Positions 1 through 7,331 are shown, counted from the stretch's first letter. The stretch: DNA of 7,792 nucleotides from an uncultured Prevotellaceae bacterium (GCA_945645715.1 CALZFJ010000085.1:1-7792); one strand, 5' to 3'. Notes: a model not told the origin generated them from the sequence alone. Numbers and translations are program-made.

Positions 1-1548
1 TTGCCAGAGTGCCTTCACTGCGGCGCCCTCGCCTATGCGGTTGCTGTTCTCGGTAGTGTAGGAGTCGATACCCATACGGTAGCTCACCCACCACCAGTCG
101 AAGATGTCGGCTTTCACGCTGAAGTTGCCGGTGAAGCGCTCGGTGTTGTCCTTCATCTTGTAGTTATCGAGCATCCAGTAGGGGTTCTCGATGTCGTCCT
201 CAAGATTCTGGCGGTCGGCAAACATGCGGTATTTAGAGCCGTCCTCGTTGAGGTAGTGGCGCATGTCGTCGCTACCGGCAAAGTTATAGAGGGCTGTCAT
301 CGAGCCGTTGCCCGACGAGCCATAGAGTCCTGCCGAGGTGAGGGTCTTGTCGGTGCGCGACTGTGAGTAGGCTACGTTGGCACCGAAAGTGAGCATTTTC
401 CACTTCTGCTCGCCATTGAAGCGGAAAGTAGTCTTGGTGAAGCCGGTGGTGGGTATGATACCGTCCTGGTCGTAGAACGAACCCGAGAGGAAGAACTTGC
501 CGTTCTTGTTTCCGCCGGCGATGCTCAGGTTGGTATCCCATGCACCGCTGTTCTCGAAGAAGTTGCCCACATTGTCATACCACTGTCCGCCGGTTTCAGA
601 TATTTTGGCACCCCACGACTGGGTGGTGTAGTCCTGGAGCACGGCGTTTCCGTTCTCGTCGCTTGTGTAGTATCCGCGGGCGTAGGTCTTCTGCTGCTCA
701 GGCAGCTTGTGCACCCAGCTTGTGGTGTATTTGGCATTGAGGTTCACCTCCACGGCACCTTCTTTTCCCTGCTTGGTGGTGATGAGCACCACGCCGGCTG
801 CTGCACGCGAGCCGTAGAGGGCAGCTGCTGCCGGGCCCTTCAGTACCGACATGTTCTCAATATCCTCGGGGTTGATATCCATGATACGGTTACTGTTGGA
901 GGTGGCATTGGCAAGCATTCCATGGTATGCTGAGTTGCCAATCGACGAGGTGGAGTTGTCGTAGATAACGCCATCTACCACAAAAAGCGGCTGGTTGTCG
1001 CGCTCGAGCGATGTTCCGCCACGCAGGATAATCTGCGAACCGGCACCTGCCGAGCCCGATGATTGTGTAATCGACACACCTGCAATCTTTCCGGCGAGTG
1101 AGTTGATTGCATTGGTGTTCTTGTTCTTCATAAGTTCCTCGGCATTGATGTCATCAACGGCATAGCCGAGCGATTTCTTCTCACGCTTGATTCCAAGGGC
1201 GGTCACCACCACCTCATCGAGGGCGTTGCCACCTTCGAGGGTCACATTCACGGGCTTGCCTCCCACCTTGATTTCACGTGTCACCATTCCCACATAGGAG
1301 ACGATGAGGGTGCTGCCATTGGGCGCGTCGATCGAGAAGTGGCCGTTGACGTCGGTTGTCACTCCTCGCTTTGTGCCTTTAAGCATCACTGTGGCACCGA
1401 TAAGCGGCTCGCCACTTGCATCAGTAATCACACCTGTAGCCTTCATTGTCTGGGCAACGGCTGTAAATCCCACCGGGCTATCCACAAGGATGCTCGGTGC
1501 ACCGCATGCCAATGAAAGTGCTACCAATAATGAAAATTGTTTTTTCAT
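1..1548 (-). CDS. SusC-like TonB-dependent outer-membrane receptor, N-terminal 516 residues (gene runs off the left edge)
   Basis: Reading the minus strand from ATG at 1548 gives 516 codons with no stop to the window edge. Residues 1-32 are a signal peptide (MKKQ, hydrophobic core, AVA before Q33). Residues about 36-106 match the carboxypeptidase-regulatory-like domain (GVITDASGEPLIGATV, then SYVG). LDEVVVTALGIKREKKSLGY at 110-129 is the TonB-box-like segment and family signature. The plug follows to about 262, with LFVVDGVIYDN, INPEDIENMSVLKGPAAAAL, YGSRAAAGVVLITTKQGK. The rest starts the beta-barrel. Full members are about 1000-1100 residues, so roughly half is missing. Family role: TonB-driven import of oligosaccharides or other ligands across the outer membrane, usually with a SusD lipoprotein encoded next, here presumably off-window. 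There is no STN domain. The ALGIKREKKSLGY subtype differs from the GFGTQKR subtype of the neighbouring receptor. An in-frame ATG at 1560 would add four residues (MYAL); 1548 is preferred because MKK starts a typical signal peptide. Substrate unknown. Confidence 0.95.
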   Translation of the reverse strand, partial: MKKQFSLLVALSLACGAPSILVDSPVGFTAVAQTMKATGVITDASGEPLIGATVMLKGTKRGVTTDVNGHFSIDAPNGSTLIVSYVGMVTREIKVGGKPVNVTLEGGNALDEVVVTALGIKREKKSLGYAVDDINAEELMKNKNTNAINSLAGKIAGVSITQSSGSAGAGSQIILRGGTSLERDNQPLFVVDGVIYDNSTSSIGNSAYHGMLANATSNSNRIMDINPEDIENMSVLKGPAAAALYGSRAAAGVVLITTKQGKEGAVEVNLNAKYTTSWVHKLPEQQKTYARGYYTSDENGNAVLQDYTTQSWGAKISETGGQWYDNVGNFFENSGAWDTNLSIAGGNKNGKFFLSGSFYDQDGIIPTTGFTKTTFRFNGEQKWKMLTFGANVAYSQSRTDKTLTSAGLYGSSGNGSMTALYNFAGSDDMRHYLNEDGSKYRMFADRQNLEDDIENPYWMLDNYKMKDNTERFTGNFSVKADIFDWWWVSYRMGIDSYTTENSNRIGEGAAVKALWQ

Positions 1549-1612
1549 AAGCGCGTACATTTAAGTTAGTAATATAGTGTTATTTTGGTCTTTTTTGTAA
1601 TGAGTCGTTTGT

Positions 1613-1632
1613 GCGCGTACATTGTGCTGTAC
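1613..1632. repeat. GTACA-N6-TGTAC inverted repeat overlapping one copy of a 10-bp direct repeat
   Basis: GTACA at 1617-1621 and TGTAC at 1628-1632 form a perfect 5-bp inverted repeat with a 6-bp spacer. It overlaps GCGCGTACAT at 1613-1622, which recurs exactly at 1551-1560, 62 bp away and touching the left gene's start region. Both lie inside the predicted transcribed leader of the left receptor. They could be an operator, an RNA element, or chance; the arms are short. Confidence 0.35.
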
Positions 1633-1702
1633 GAAACCGATATTACTTGAATTGATAAACCTTTCATTCTGCATCAAACAACCTTTTTTAATATTTTCTA
1701 CG

Positions 1703-1745
1703 TATGCCGCTGAGGCACCTTCTGTGCCAATCCCCAAGGGGCATA
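1703..1745 (-). promoter_or_regulatory. Foldable block in the 5' leader of the left SusC-like gene
   Basis: Within about 43 nt there are several complementary pairs. TATGCC (1703-1708) pairs with GGCATA (1740-1745) as an outer stem. GGCAC (1714-1718) pairs with GTGCC (1724-1728) across a 5-nt loop. CCCC (1732-1735) and GGGG (1738-1741) are complementary but share bases with the outer stem, and GCC/GGC pairings at 1706-1716 compete with the inner hairpin. The block is GC-rich inside AT-rich DNA and begins just after the predicted transcription start of the left gene, so it would be the 5' part of that mRNA. It matches no riboswitch class I recognise and has no U-run after it, so it is not a standard attenuator. 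A regulatory role is inferred from position and complementarity only. Confidence 0.4.
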
Positions 1746-1761
1746 AACTTGAATTGTTATG

Positions 1762-1793
1762 CAAATGTAGCAATTTTCACTTTATTACACAAA
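1762..1793 (-). promoter_or_regulatory. Bacteroidota-type promoter for the left SusC-like gene
   Basis: On the minus strand, TTTG (1793-1790) is followed after 20 nt by TACATTTG (1769-1762). This fits the Bacteroides primary-sigma consensus of TTTG near -33 and TAnnTTTG near -7. It is the only TAnnTTTG match I found on the minus strand of this intergenic region. Transcription would start a few bases downstream, around 1752-1758, giving a leader of about 205 nt before the ATG at 1548. Confidence 0.65.
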
Positions 1794-1800
1794 TTTTCAA

Positions 1801-1820
1801 TGACTTTTTTTGACTTTTTG
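1801..1820 (-). repeat. 10-bp tandem repeat just upstream of the left promoter's -33 box
   Basis: Plus-strand TGACTTTTTT (1801-1810) is followed directly by TGACTTTTTG (1811-1820), identical at 9 of 10 positions. Read with the left gene, this is two AAAAAGTCA units one helical turn apart, ending 7 bp upstream of its -33 TTTG. Position and phasing suit an activator-binding direct repeat or a phased A-tract (UP-like or bent DNA). No cognate protein can be named from the sequence. Confidence 0.45.
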
Positions 1821-1967
1821 CCACTTATTTCCCATTTTTGGCAGATTTTTTCTACCACAACACGCCATTCTATCGACGTTTGCCTCCATAACAACCCATT
1901 TTCCGAGAAAAACGATACTGATTTAATGTTTTTTGCCAATATTTCAGCCTATTTCAAAAATTTTATC

Positions 1968-1995
1968 CAATAATTATCTTCCACCGATAATATTG
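1968..1995. repeat. Imperfect inverted repeat upstream of the right SusC-like gene
   Basis: CAAT-A-ATTATC (1968-1978) and GATAATATTG (1986-1995) are complementary over ten base pairs with one bulged A at 1972, separated by the 7-nt loop TTCCACC. The element lies about 87 bp upstream of the right gene's -7 box and about 175 bp upstream of the left promoter, so it is probably untranscribed DNA. It may be an operator. Its composition (A and T apart from two C·G pairs per arm end) makes chance occurrence a real alternative. Confidence 0.35.
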
Positions 1996-2081
1996 TAGCA
2001 AAAAAACTGTCAAAATGAAAAAATTTAGTGTTTGTTATCATTTTTTTAGTAAAAAAGTATCGGAGGTTTAAAATTATTAAG

Positions 2082-2089
2082 TATATTTG
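2082..2089 (+). promoter_or_regulatory. -7 box (TATATTTG) for the right susCD-like operon; no matching -33 box
   Basis: TATATTTG matches the Bacteroidota TAnnTTTG element exactly. No TTTG occurs at the expected distance upstream (about 2057-2062, which reads GTATCG). A T-run and an A-run flanking AGT (2041-2056) lie just upstream of that. Transcription would begin near 2093-2097, leaving a leader of about 80 nt with no Shine-Dalgarno. A missing -33 box suggests dependence on an activator, which is common for glycan-import operons, but that is inference. Confidence 0.5.
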
Positions 2090-2174
2090 CGAATCATTTC
2101 TGCTTTTAAATACACAAAGCCGGATTGACGAGTATAAAACAATTTATTTACAAACAATACTAAACAAAACGCTT

Positions 2175-5100
2175 ATGAAAAAACATTATGCTCTTTTAGG
2201 AGCTTTGTTTCTGGCATTTGGCGCTCCTTATTGGAGTGGAAACGCAGTTTATGCGTCGCCTGAGCCTCAGGTAGCCGCACAGGCTACTAAAGTCATTACA
2301 GGTGTTGTTACCGATTCCAACGGAGAACCCGTAATCGGTGCAAGTGTAATCGAGCCGGGCACAACGCGCGGCACAGTGACTAACGTTGATGGTAAGTTCT
2401 CGCTCCGTGTGAGTGCTAATGCAAAAGTGAGAATTTCCTATGTGGGCTGCAAGACCCAAGAGGTCAAGGCTGCCGACAACCTTAAAATCACCCTCGCCGA
2501 CGACAAAGCCCTTCTCGATGAAGTGGTTGTAGTGGGTTTCGGTACTCAGAAGCGTGCCAACCTTACCGGTGCAGTTTCTACCGTTGATGTAGCAAAGACA
2601 GTAGAAAGCCGCCCTGTGGGTGATGTTACCAAGGCTCTCCAAGGTGCAGTGCCGGGCTTGACCGTTACAGCATCTAACGGTGCCATCAATACCCAAGCCA
2701 ACATCAAAATCCGTGGTACGGGTACTCTTTCAAACGGCCAAACTTCAAATCCTCTTATCATCGTAGATGGTGTGCAGACCGACGATATCTCTTTCGTAAA
2801 TCCTGAGGATATCGCCGAAATGTCGGTTCTCAAGGACGCAGCCTCGGCTTCTATCTATGGTTCGCGTGCTGCATTCGGTGTGATTCTCATCACCACCAAG
2901 TCGGGTAAGCAGGCTGAGCGCGTGTCGGTGAAATACACCAACAACTTCTCTTGGAGCTCGGCTACCAAACTTCCTGACTACGGCTCAGTGCCCGACCAGA
3001 TTCGTGCACTCATGCAGACCAACAACCGTCAGGGCGTTGACAACGAGCTCTTCGGTATGTATCTCGACAAGATGCTCCCCTACGCTGAGGCTTGGTATAA
3101 GCAGAATGGCGGCAAGAAGCGTGGCTACGACGTGATGCGCCCATTCGAGAGCATGGACAACGTGGGTGACTTCTATCAGGACCCCACCACCGGCGCTACT
3201 ATGTACTATGCCGACTGGGACGTTAAGGACATCATGTTCAACAGCGCTGCTCCTTCGCAGAAGCACAACGTGAGCATCGACGGTAACACCGGCAAGACTG
3301 CATACCGCCTCTCGGCAGGCTACGACAGCCGCGAAGGCCTTATGGCTTTTGCCACCGACAAGATGCGCCGCTACAATGCAAGCGCCAACATCTCTACCGA
3401 AATCTTCTCATGGCTGCGTGCAGGTGCCAACATCAACTTCTCGCAGAAGAAATATGACGGCAAGAACATGTGGGGACGCGGTGGATACACCTACATCTGG
3501 CGCTGGGGTTCTTACTTCGGACCCTACGGATACCGCCTCGCCGACGATGGCAAATACTACGACAACCAGGCTATCGCCGACCGCAAGCAGAGCGGCACTA
3601 ACAGCGACATCGCCCGCAACATTCGCCTCCAGGGCTACTTGGACGCCACTATCATCAAGGGCCTTATCCTGCATGCCGACTTCACTTACGACATCACCAC
3701 TATCAACAACCAGCTCTCTTACCTGCCTATCTACGGCTGGAACAACTGGTCGAACTCAACCAGAGCTCCCGAGACTATGGTGCTCCAAAAGAACACCTAC
3801 GCTCAGCAGAGCAACACTCGCCAGGACAAGTGGGCTACCAACGTTTATGCAACCTATGAGTTTGGCTTCAACGATGCCCACAACTTCAAGGTAATGGCAG
3901 GTACGCAAATCGACCGCACCGAGTACAACTACTTCTCAGCCCGCAAGAATGAGCTTGGCGACAACGACAAGCCATTCCTCGGCCTCGCAACAGGTGGTGC
4001 TGCCGGAACCAACATGACTATCTCCAACACCATCACCCACCACGCTACAGCCGGTTTCTTCGGACGTATCAACTATGACTACATGGGCAAATACCTCCTC
4101 GAGCTTAACGGACGCTACGATGGTTCTTCTTCATTCCCGGCACACAAGCAGTGGGCATTCTTCCCATCGGCTTCACTTGGCTACCGCATCTCTGAAGAGG
4201 CTTTCTTCGAGCCTGCAAGAAAATATGTGAACAACGCCAAGATCCGTGCTTCTTACGGTCAAATCGGTAACGAAGCTATCGGTGACTACATGTTCCTTGA
4301 GCGCATCTCAAGCGTTTCATCGGGCAACGTTATTTGGCTTAACTCAGGTGGCACAAAGGTGTCGATGCTCAACACTCCGTCGCTCGTTTCTTCTGAGCTT
4401 TCTTGGGAGCGCATCGCAACTACCGACATAGGTCTTGACCTCAGCTTCCTCAACAACAGCCTCAACGTTACGTTCGACTGGTTCCAGCGCGACACTCGCG
4501 ACATGCTCGCTCCGGGTATGACTCTTCCGGCAGTGCTTGGCGCAAGCGCTCCTTACGCTAACTCAGGACAACTCCGCACCCGTGGCTGGGAACTCGGTAT
4601 CAGCTGGAATCACAAGTTTGGCGATGTAAATGTATGGGCAAGCGCAAGCGTTGCCGATGCTAAGACCAAGGTTGTGAAATACAGCAACGAGAACAAGCTC
4701 ATCAGCAACTTCTACGATGGTATGGATTATGGTGAAATCTGGGGCTTCGAGACCGACCGCTACTTCGAGGAATCGGACTTCAACGGCAAGGACGCCGACG
4801 GCAAGTGGATTTACAAGGACGGCGTTGCCGACCAGACTTTCCTTGAGCAAGGCTCATTCCGTTACGGCCCCGGCGACATCAAGTTCAAGGACCTCAACGG
4901 CGACGGCCTTATCAACGCAGGTGATCCTAAGATGAAAGATGAGAACGGTAACCTAATCCCGACAGCTTCAGTACGCAACCATGGTGACCTCAAGGTTATC
5001 GGTAACGCAACTCCGCGCTATGAGTATTCATTCCACCTCGGTGCATCTTGGAAGGGTATCGACCTCGACCTCTTCTTCCAGGGTATCGGTAAGCGCGACT

Positions 5101-5600
5101 TCTGGTATGACAACGCATTCACAATGCCGTTTGCCCGTGGTGCCGACGCTACCTACGCACACCAGGATTCTTACAACAAGATTCTCTATGCCGACGACAA
5201 CCGCACTATCCTCGGCTATGAAATCAACCAGAACAACGAATACCCGGTTATGTACGGCGGTCACGCCAATGCCGGTAAGGTCAGCGGTCTTCTCGCCGGT
5301 CGCTACAACTTCTACCCACAGACCAAATACTTGCTCAACATGGCTTATCTGCGCATGAAGAACATCACCGTGGGTTACACTCTCCCACAGGAGATTACAA
5401 AGAAGGCTCTCATCCAGAAGGCCCGTATCTACTTCTCGGCAGAGAATCCGTTCCTCATTTACAACGGCATGGGCAAGAACCCTATCGACCCCGAAATCGG
5501 TACAAACTGGAAGACTTCAAACAGCTACAGCAACGGTACATTCGGACGTACGGATCCTGTGATGCGTTCTTACTCATTTGGTATGCAAGTAACATTCTAA
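2175..5600 (+). CDS. SusC-like TonB-dependent outer-membrane receptor (complete, 1141 residues)
   Basis: Family role: a 22-stranded outer-membrane barrel that imports oligosaccharides or similar ligands using TonB energy, working with the SusD-like lipoprotein encoded next. Residues 1-27 are a signal peptide (MKKHYALLGALFLAFGAP, likely cut after AVYA). Residues about 40-110 are the carboxypeptidase-regulatory-like domain (VITGVVTDSNGEPVIGASV, SYVG). LLDEVVVVGFGTQKRANLTG at 113-132 is the TonB-box-like signature. The plug runs to about 245 with NPLIIVDGVQTDD, NPEDIAEMSVLKDAASASIY and GSRAAFGVILITTKSGK. The remainder is barrel and ends in QVTF, a C-terminal Phe as expected for BAM recognition. 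DLNGDGLINAGD at 906-917 resembles a calcium-binding loop and is common in this family. No STN domain is present. The frame stays open 49 codons upstream, but that segment has no signal peptide and crosses the promoter, so ATG 2175 is chosen. Length is normal and no lesion is seen. Substrate unknown. Confidence 0.96.
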   Translation: MKKHYALLGALFLAFGAPYWSGNAVYASPEPQVAAQATKVITGVVTDSNGEPVIGASVIEPGTTRGTVTNVDGKFSLRVSANAKVRISYVGCKTQEVKAADNLKITLADDKALLDEVVVVGFGTQKRANLTGAVSTVDVAKTVESRPVGDVTKALQGAVPGLTVTASNGAINTQANIKIRGTGTLSNGQTSNPLIIVDGVQTDDISFVNPEDIAEMSVLKDAASASIYGSRAAFGVILITTKSGKQAERVSVKYTNNFSWSSATKLPDYGSVPDQIRALMQTNNRQGVDNELFGMYLDKMLPYAEAWYKQNGGKKRGYDVMRPFESMDNVGDFYQDPTTGATMYYADWDVKDIMFNSAAPSQKHNVSIDGNTGKTAYRLSAGYDSREGLMAFATDKMRRYNASANISTEIFSWLRAGANINFSQKKYDGKNMWGRGGYTYIWRWGSYFGPYGYRLADDGKYYDNQAIADRKQSGTNSDIARNIRLQGYLDATIIKGLILHADFTYDITTINNQLSYLPIYGWNNWSNSTRAPETMVLQKNTYAQQSNTRQDKWATNVYATYEFGFNDAHNFKVMAGTQIDRTEYNYFSARKNELGDNDKPFLGLATGGAAGTNMTISNTITHHATAGFFGRINYDYMGKYLLELNGRYDGSSSFPAHKQWAFFPSASLGYRISEEAFFEPARKYVNNAKIRASYGQIGNEAIGDYMFLERISSVSSGNVIWLNSGGTKVSMLNTPSLVSSELSWERIATTDIGLDLSFLNNSLNVTFDWFQRDTRDMLAPGMTLPAVLGASAPYANSGQLRTRGWELGISWNHKFGDVNVWASASVADAKTKVVKYSNENKLISNFYDGMDYGEIWGFETDRYFEESDFNGKDADGKWIYKDGVADQTFLEQGSFRYGPGDIKFKDLNGDGLINAGDPKMKDENGNLIPTASVRNHGDLKVIGNATPRYEYSFHLGASWKGIDLDLFFQGIGKRDFWYDNAFTMPFARGADATYAHQDSYNKILYADDNRTILGYEINQNNEYPVMYGGHANAGKVSGLLAGRYNFYPQTKYLLNMAYLRMKNITVGYTLPQEITKKALIQKARIYFSAENPFLIYNGMGKNPIDPEIGTNWKTSNSYSNGTFGRTDPVMRSYSFGMQVTF

Positions 5601-5624
5601 TCATCTAAAAACACTGAAGTAACA

Positions 5625-7331
5625 ATGAAAACCAAGATAACATTAGGTGCTATTGCACTCTTAGGGCTTACGCTCACAAGTTGCAATGACTTCCTCGACG
5701 AAAACCGTTATCCCTCTACTCAGGAAATCAGCAACCCTGCTTTCTGGAGCAATGAGGCTCTCGTTGAGCAAGAATGCAACACTTTGTACAACTATATTTC
5801 GGGCTACGGTTCGGGCAACTCTACCGGTGAGTTCTATTTCAGCACCCTGAGCGACGACCAGGCAGGCAACTCTTTCACCGACTGGAAGAACACCGCCGTG
5901 CCAAGCGCATCGGGCAGCTACAGCACTCCCTACACCCGCATTCGCCACGCTATGGCAATCGTCGATGGTGTTCGCAGCTCATCGCTCGACCCTGCAAAGC
6001 GCAACAACTTTGAAGGTATCGCACGCCTTAACCGCGCTTTCCAGTTCTGGACTCTCGTGAAACGCTATGGTGACGTCACATGGGTGAGCAAGAAGCTCGA
6101 CGTTGCCGACAACGACGTAGTGTATGGCACACGCACCAACCGCGACATCGTGATGGACTCTGTCCTCGCCGACCTCGACTATGCTATCGCTACCATCTCG
6201 GCTCAGAGCGGAAAGCTCACTTGGAGCAAGGATCTTGCACTCGCAGTGAAGAGCGACATCTGCCTTTGGGAGGGTACTTACTGCAAGTATCGCACCGAGG
6301 CTGAGAATGGATATGCTGCCAATGAGGCTCGCGCCAAGAAGTATCTTGAGGCTTGCGTTGACGCTTCATCGAAGCTTATCGATAAATATCCTGTAGGCAA
6401 GAACTATCAGAGCCTCTACAACAGCCTCAGCAAAGACCTTGCAGGCAACCCCGAGATTATTTTCTACAAGGCTTACGACGAGGTTAACCTCCGCCACTCT
6501 ACTGTTTCCTACACCGCTTCTTCTACTAAGGTGAACGGTATCACAAAGGACGCTTTCGATGCATTCCTCTTCACCGACGGTCTCCCCAAGAGCAAGACTG
6601 CTCTCAACACTACCGACCAGCCCGTGAAGAACGCGGCAGGCGAGTGGTCGATCGCTCACATGCTTGAGGTGCGCGACGGTCGTCTTTCTCAGATCACCGA
6701 CCCGGTGGTTTACTACACCGACATGACTTGGGTTCGCGAGGGTTCAATGGCTATGACTTCTTCTACCGGTTACGGTGTGCGCAAGTTCGACAACACTACA
6801 CTTCCCTACACAGGTCGTGTGAACTCTGCCGGCAACTACACTTCGGCTCCTCTCTATTGGGGCGCACTCATCTGCCTCAACTACGCAGAGGCTAAGGCTG
6901 AACTTGGCAATCTCACCGACGGTGACCTCGACAAGACTCTCAACAAGCTCTACGACCGTGCTGGTCTGCCCGCACAGACTGTAGCTAAACTCACTGCCAT
7001 CAACGACCCCGACAACAACCTGGGCGTTTCGAGCCTCATCTATGAGGTACGCCGCTGCCGTCGCTGCGAACTTATGATGGATAAGGAGTATCGCTATTGG
7101 GACCTCATTCGCTGGCACAAGCTCGACCTCCTCGACAACACTACTCACCCAAATATCCTCCTCGGTGCTAAGGTTACAGGCGCTCCGGTTGATATCCTCA
7201 ACGTAGGTGGTTACGTAGATGCTACTTTCGGCAAGGTCCGCAAGTATGAGGCTCGCCAGTATCTCTTCCCGATTCCTTCGGGCCAGATCGCGCTCAACCC
7301 CAAACTTGAGCAGAACAAGCTCTGGAAGTAA
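5625..7331 (+). CDS. SusD/RagB-like surface lipoprotein, partner of the upstream SusC-like receptor (568 residues)
   Basis: Family role: a mostly alpha-helical lipoprotein that captures ligand on the cell surface and acts as a hinged lid on the SusC barrel. Residues 1-19 are a lipoprotein signal peptide ending LTS, with C20 as the lipidated cysteine. The acidic NDFLDE that follows suits Bacteroidota surface-export signals. The N-terminal SusD region includes RLNRAFQFWTLVKRYGDV (134-151) and the helix with DIVMDSVLADLDYAIATI (174-191). The C-terminal region has LNYAEAKAELGNL (418-430), YEVRRCRRCELMM...YRYWDLIRW (473-497) and the closing YLFPIPSGQIALNPKLEQN (546-564). Length is typical and both ends look intact. 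It starts 24 nt after the receptor stop with no Shine-Dalgarno, so the two are almost certainly one operon. Oddity: the usual RRERRxEL helix reads RRCRRCEL, giving a CxxC at 478 and 481. The ligand cannot be inferred. Confidence 0.95.
   Translation: MKTKITLGAIALLGLTLTSCNDFLDENRYPSTQEISNPAFWSNEALVEQECNTLYNYISGYGSGNSTGEFYFSTLSDDQAGNSFTDWKNTAVPSASGSYSTPYTRIRHAMAIVDGVRSSSLDPAKRNNFEGIARLNRAFQFWTLVKRYGDVTWVSKKLDVADNDVVYGTRTNRDIVMDSVLADLDYAIATISAQSGKLTWSKDLALAVKSDICLWEGTYCKYRTEAENGYAANEARAKKYLEACVDASSKLIDKYPVGKNYQSLYNSLSKDLAGNPEIIFYKAYDEVNLRHSTVSYTASSTKVNGITKDAFDAFLFTDGLPKSKTALNTTDQPVKNAAGEWSIAHMLEVRDGRLSQITDPVVYYTDMTWVREGSMAMTSSTGYGVRKFDNTTLPYTGRVNSAGNYTSAPLYWGALICLNYAEAKAELGNLTDGDLDKTLNKLYDRAGLPAQTVAKLTAINDPDNNLGVSSLIYEVRRCRRCELMMDKEYRYWDLIRWHKLDLLDNTTHPNILLGAKVTGAPVDILNVGGYVDATFGKVRKYEARQYLFPIPSGQIALNPKLEQNKLWK

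Larger units (their letters stand above)
1549..2174. other. AT-rich divergent intergenic control region between two SusC-like genes
   Basis: This 626-bp stretch separates the two divergent receptor starts. It is much richer in A and T runs than the genes on either side. It holds one promoter candidate per direction, direct and inverted repeats, and a long leader for the left gene; these are listed separately. I see no convincing tRNA, known riboswitch or protein-coding gene. The short open frames crossing it are low-complexity and AT-driven. No regulator gene (HTCS, SusR-type, AraC or ECF sigma/anti-sigma) is encoded here, so control must come from elsewhere. Confidence 0.8.

Noticed and set aside
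1495..1548. Lipoprotein signal in the left receptor (LSLACG, Cys15)
   Set aside because: The cysteine is too early and the preceding residues do not fit a lipobox; a signal peptidase I site (AVA before Q33) follows, as normal for SusC homologues.
1757..1939. A 60-codon minus-strand open frame in the intergenic region
   Set aside because: It is AT-driven, has no recognisable domain, and overlaps the left promoter and its upstream repeat, so it would have to be transcribed through them.
1704..1973. An 89-codon plus-strand open frame in the intergenic region
   Set aside because: It is Phe-rich as expected from T-runs, has no ribosome-binding or promoter signal, and runs antisense through the left gene's promoter.
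2062..2066. GGAGG as a Shine-Dalgarno for the right receptor
   Set aside because: It lies upstream of the predicted -7 box and over 100 nt before the ATG, so it would not be in the mRNA near the start; this phylum generally does not rely on such sites.
2028..2174. A 49-residue N-terminal extension of the right SusC-like protein from ATG 2028
   Set aside because: The segment is Lys/Ile/Phe-rich, crosses the -7 box, and would put a normal signal peptide in the interior of the protein; ATG 2175 gives a standard export signal.
1549..2174. Invertible phase-variable promoter between the two receptors
   Set aside because: The only inverted pair flanking the region is a 16-bp match explained by two similar gene starts, and no invertase gene is in the window.
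2196..2696. Long antisense open frames inside the SusC-like and SusD-like genes
   Set aside because: They are frame shadows of GC-richer coding sequence with no domain, promoter or start context, and they lie wholly within well-supported genes.
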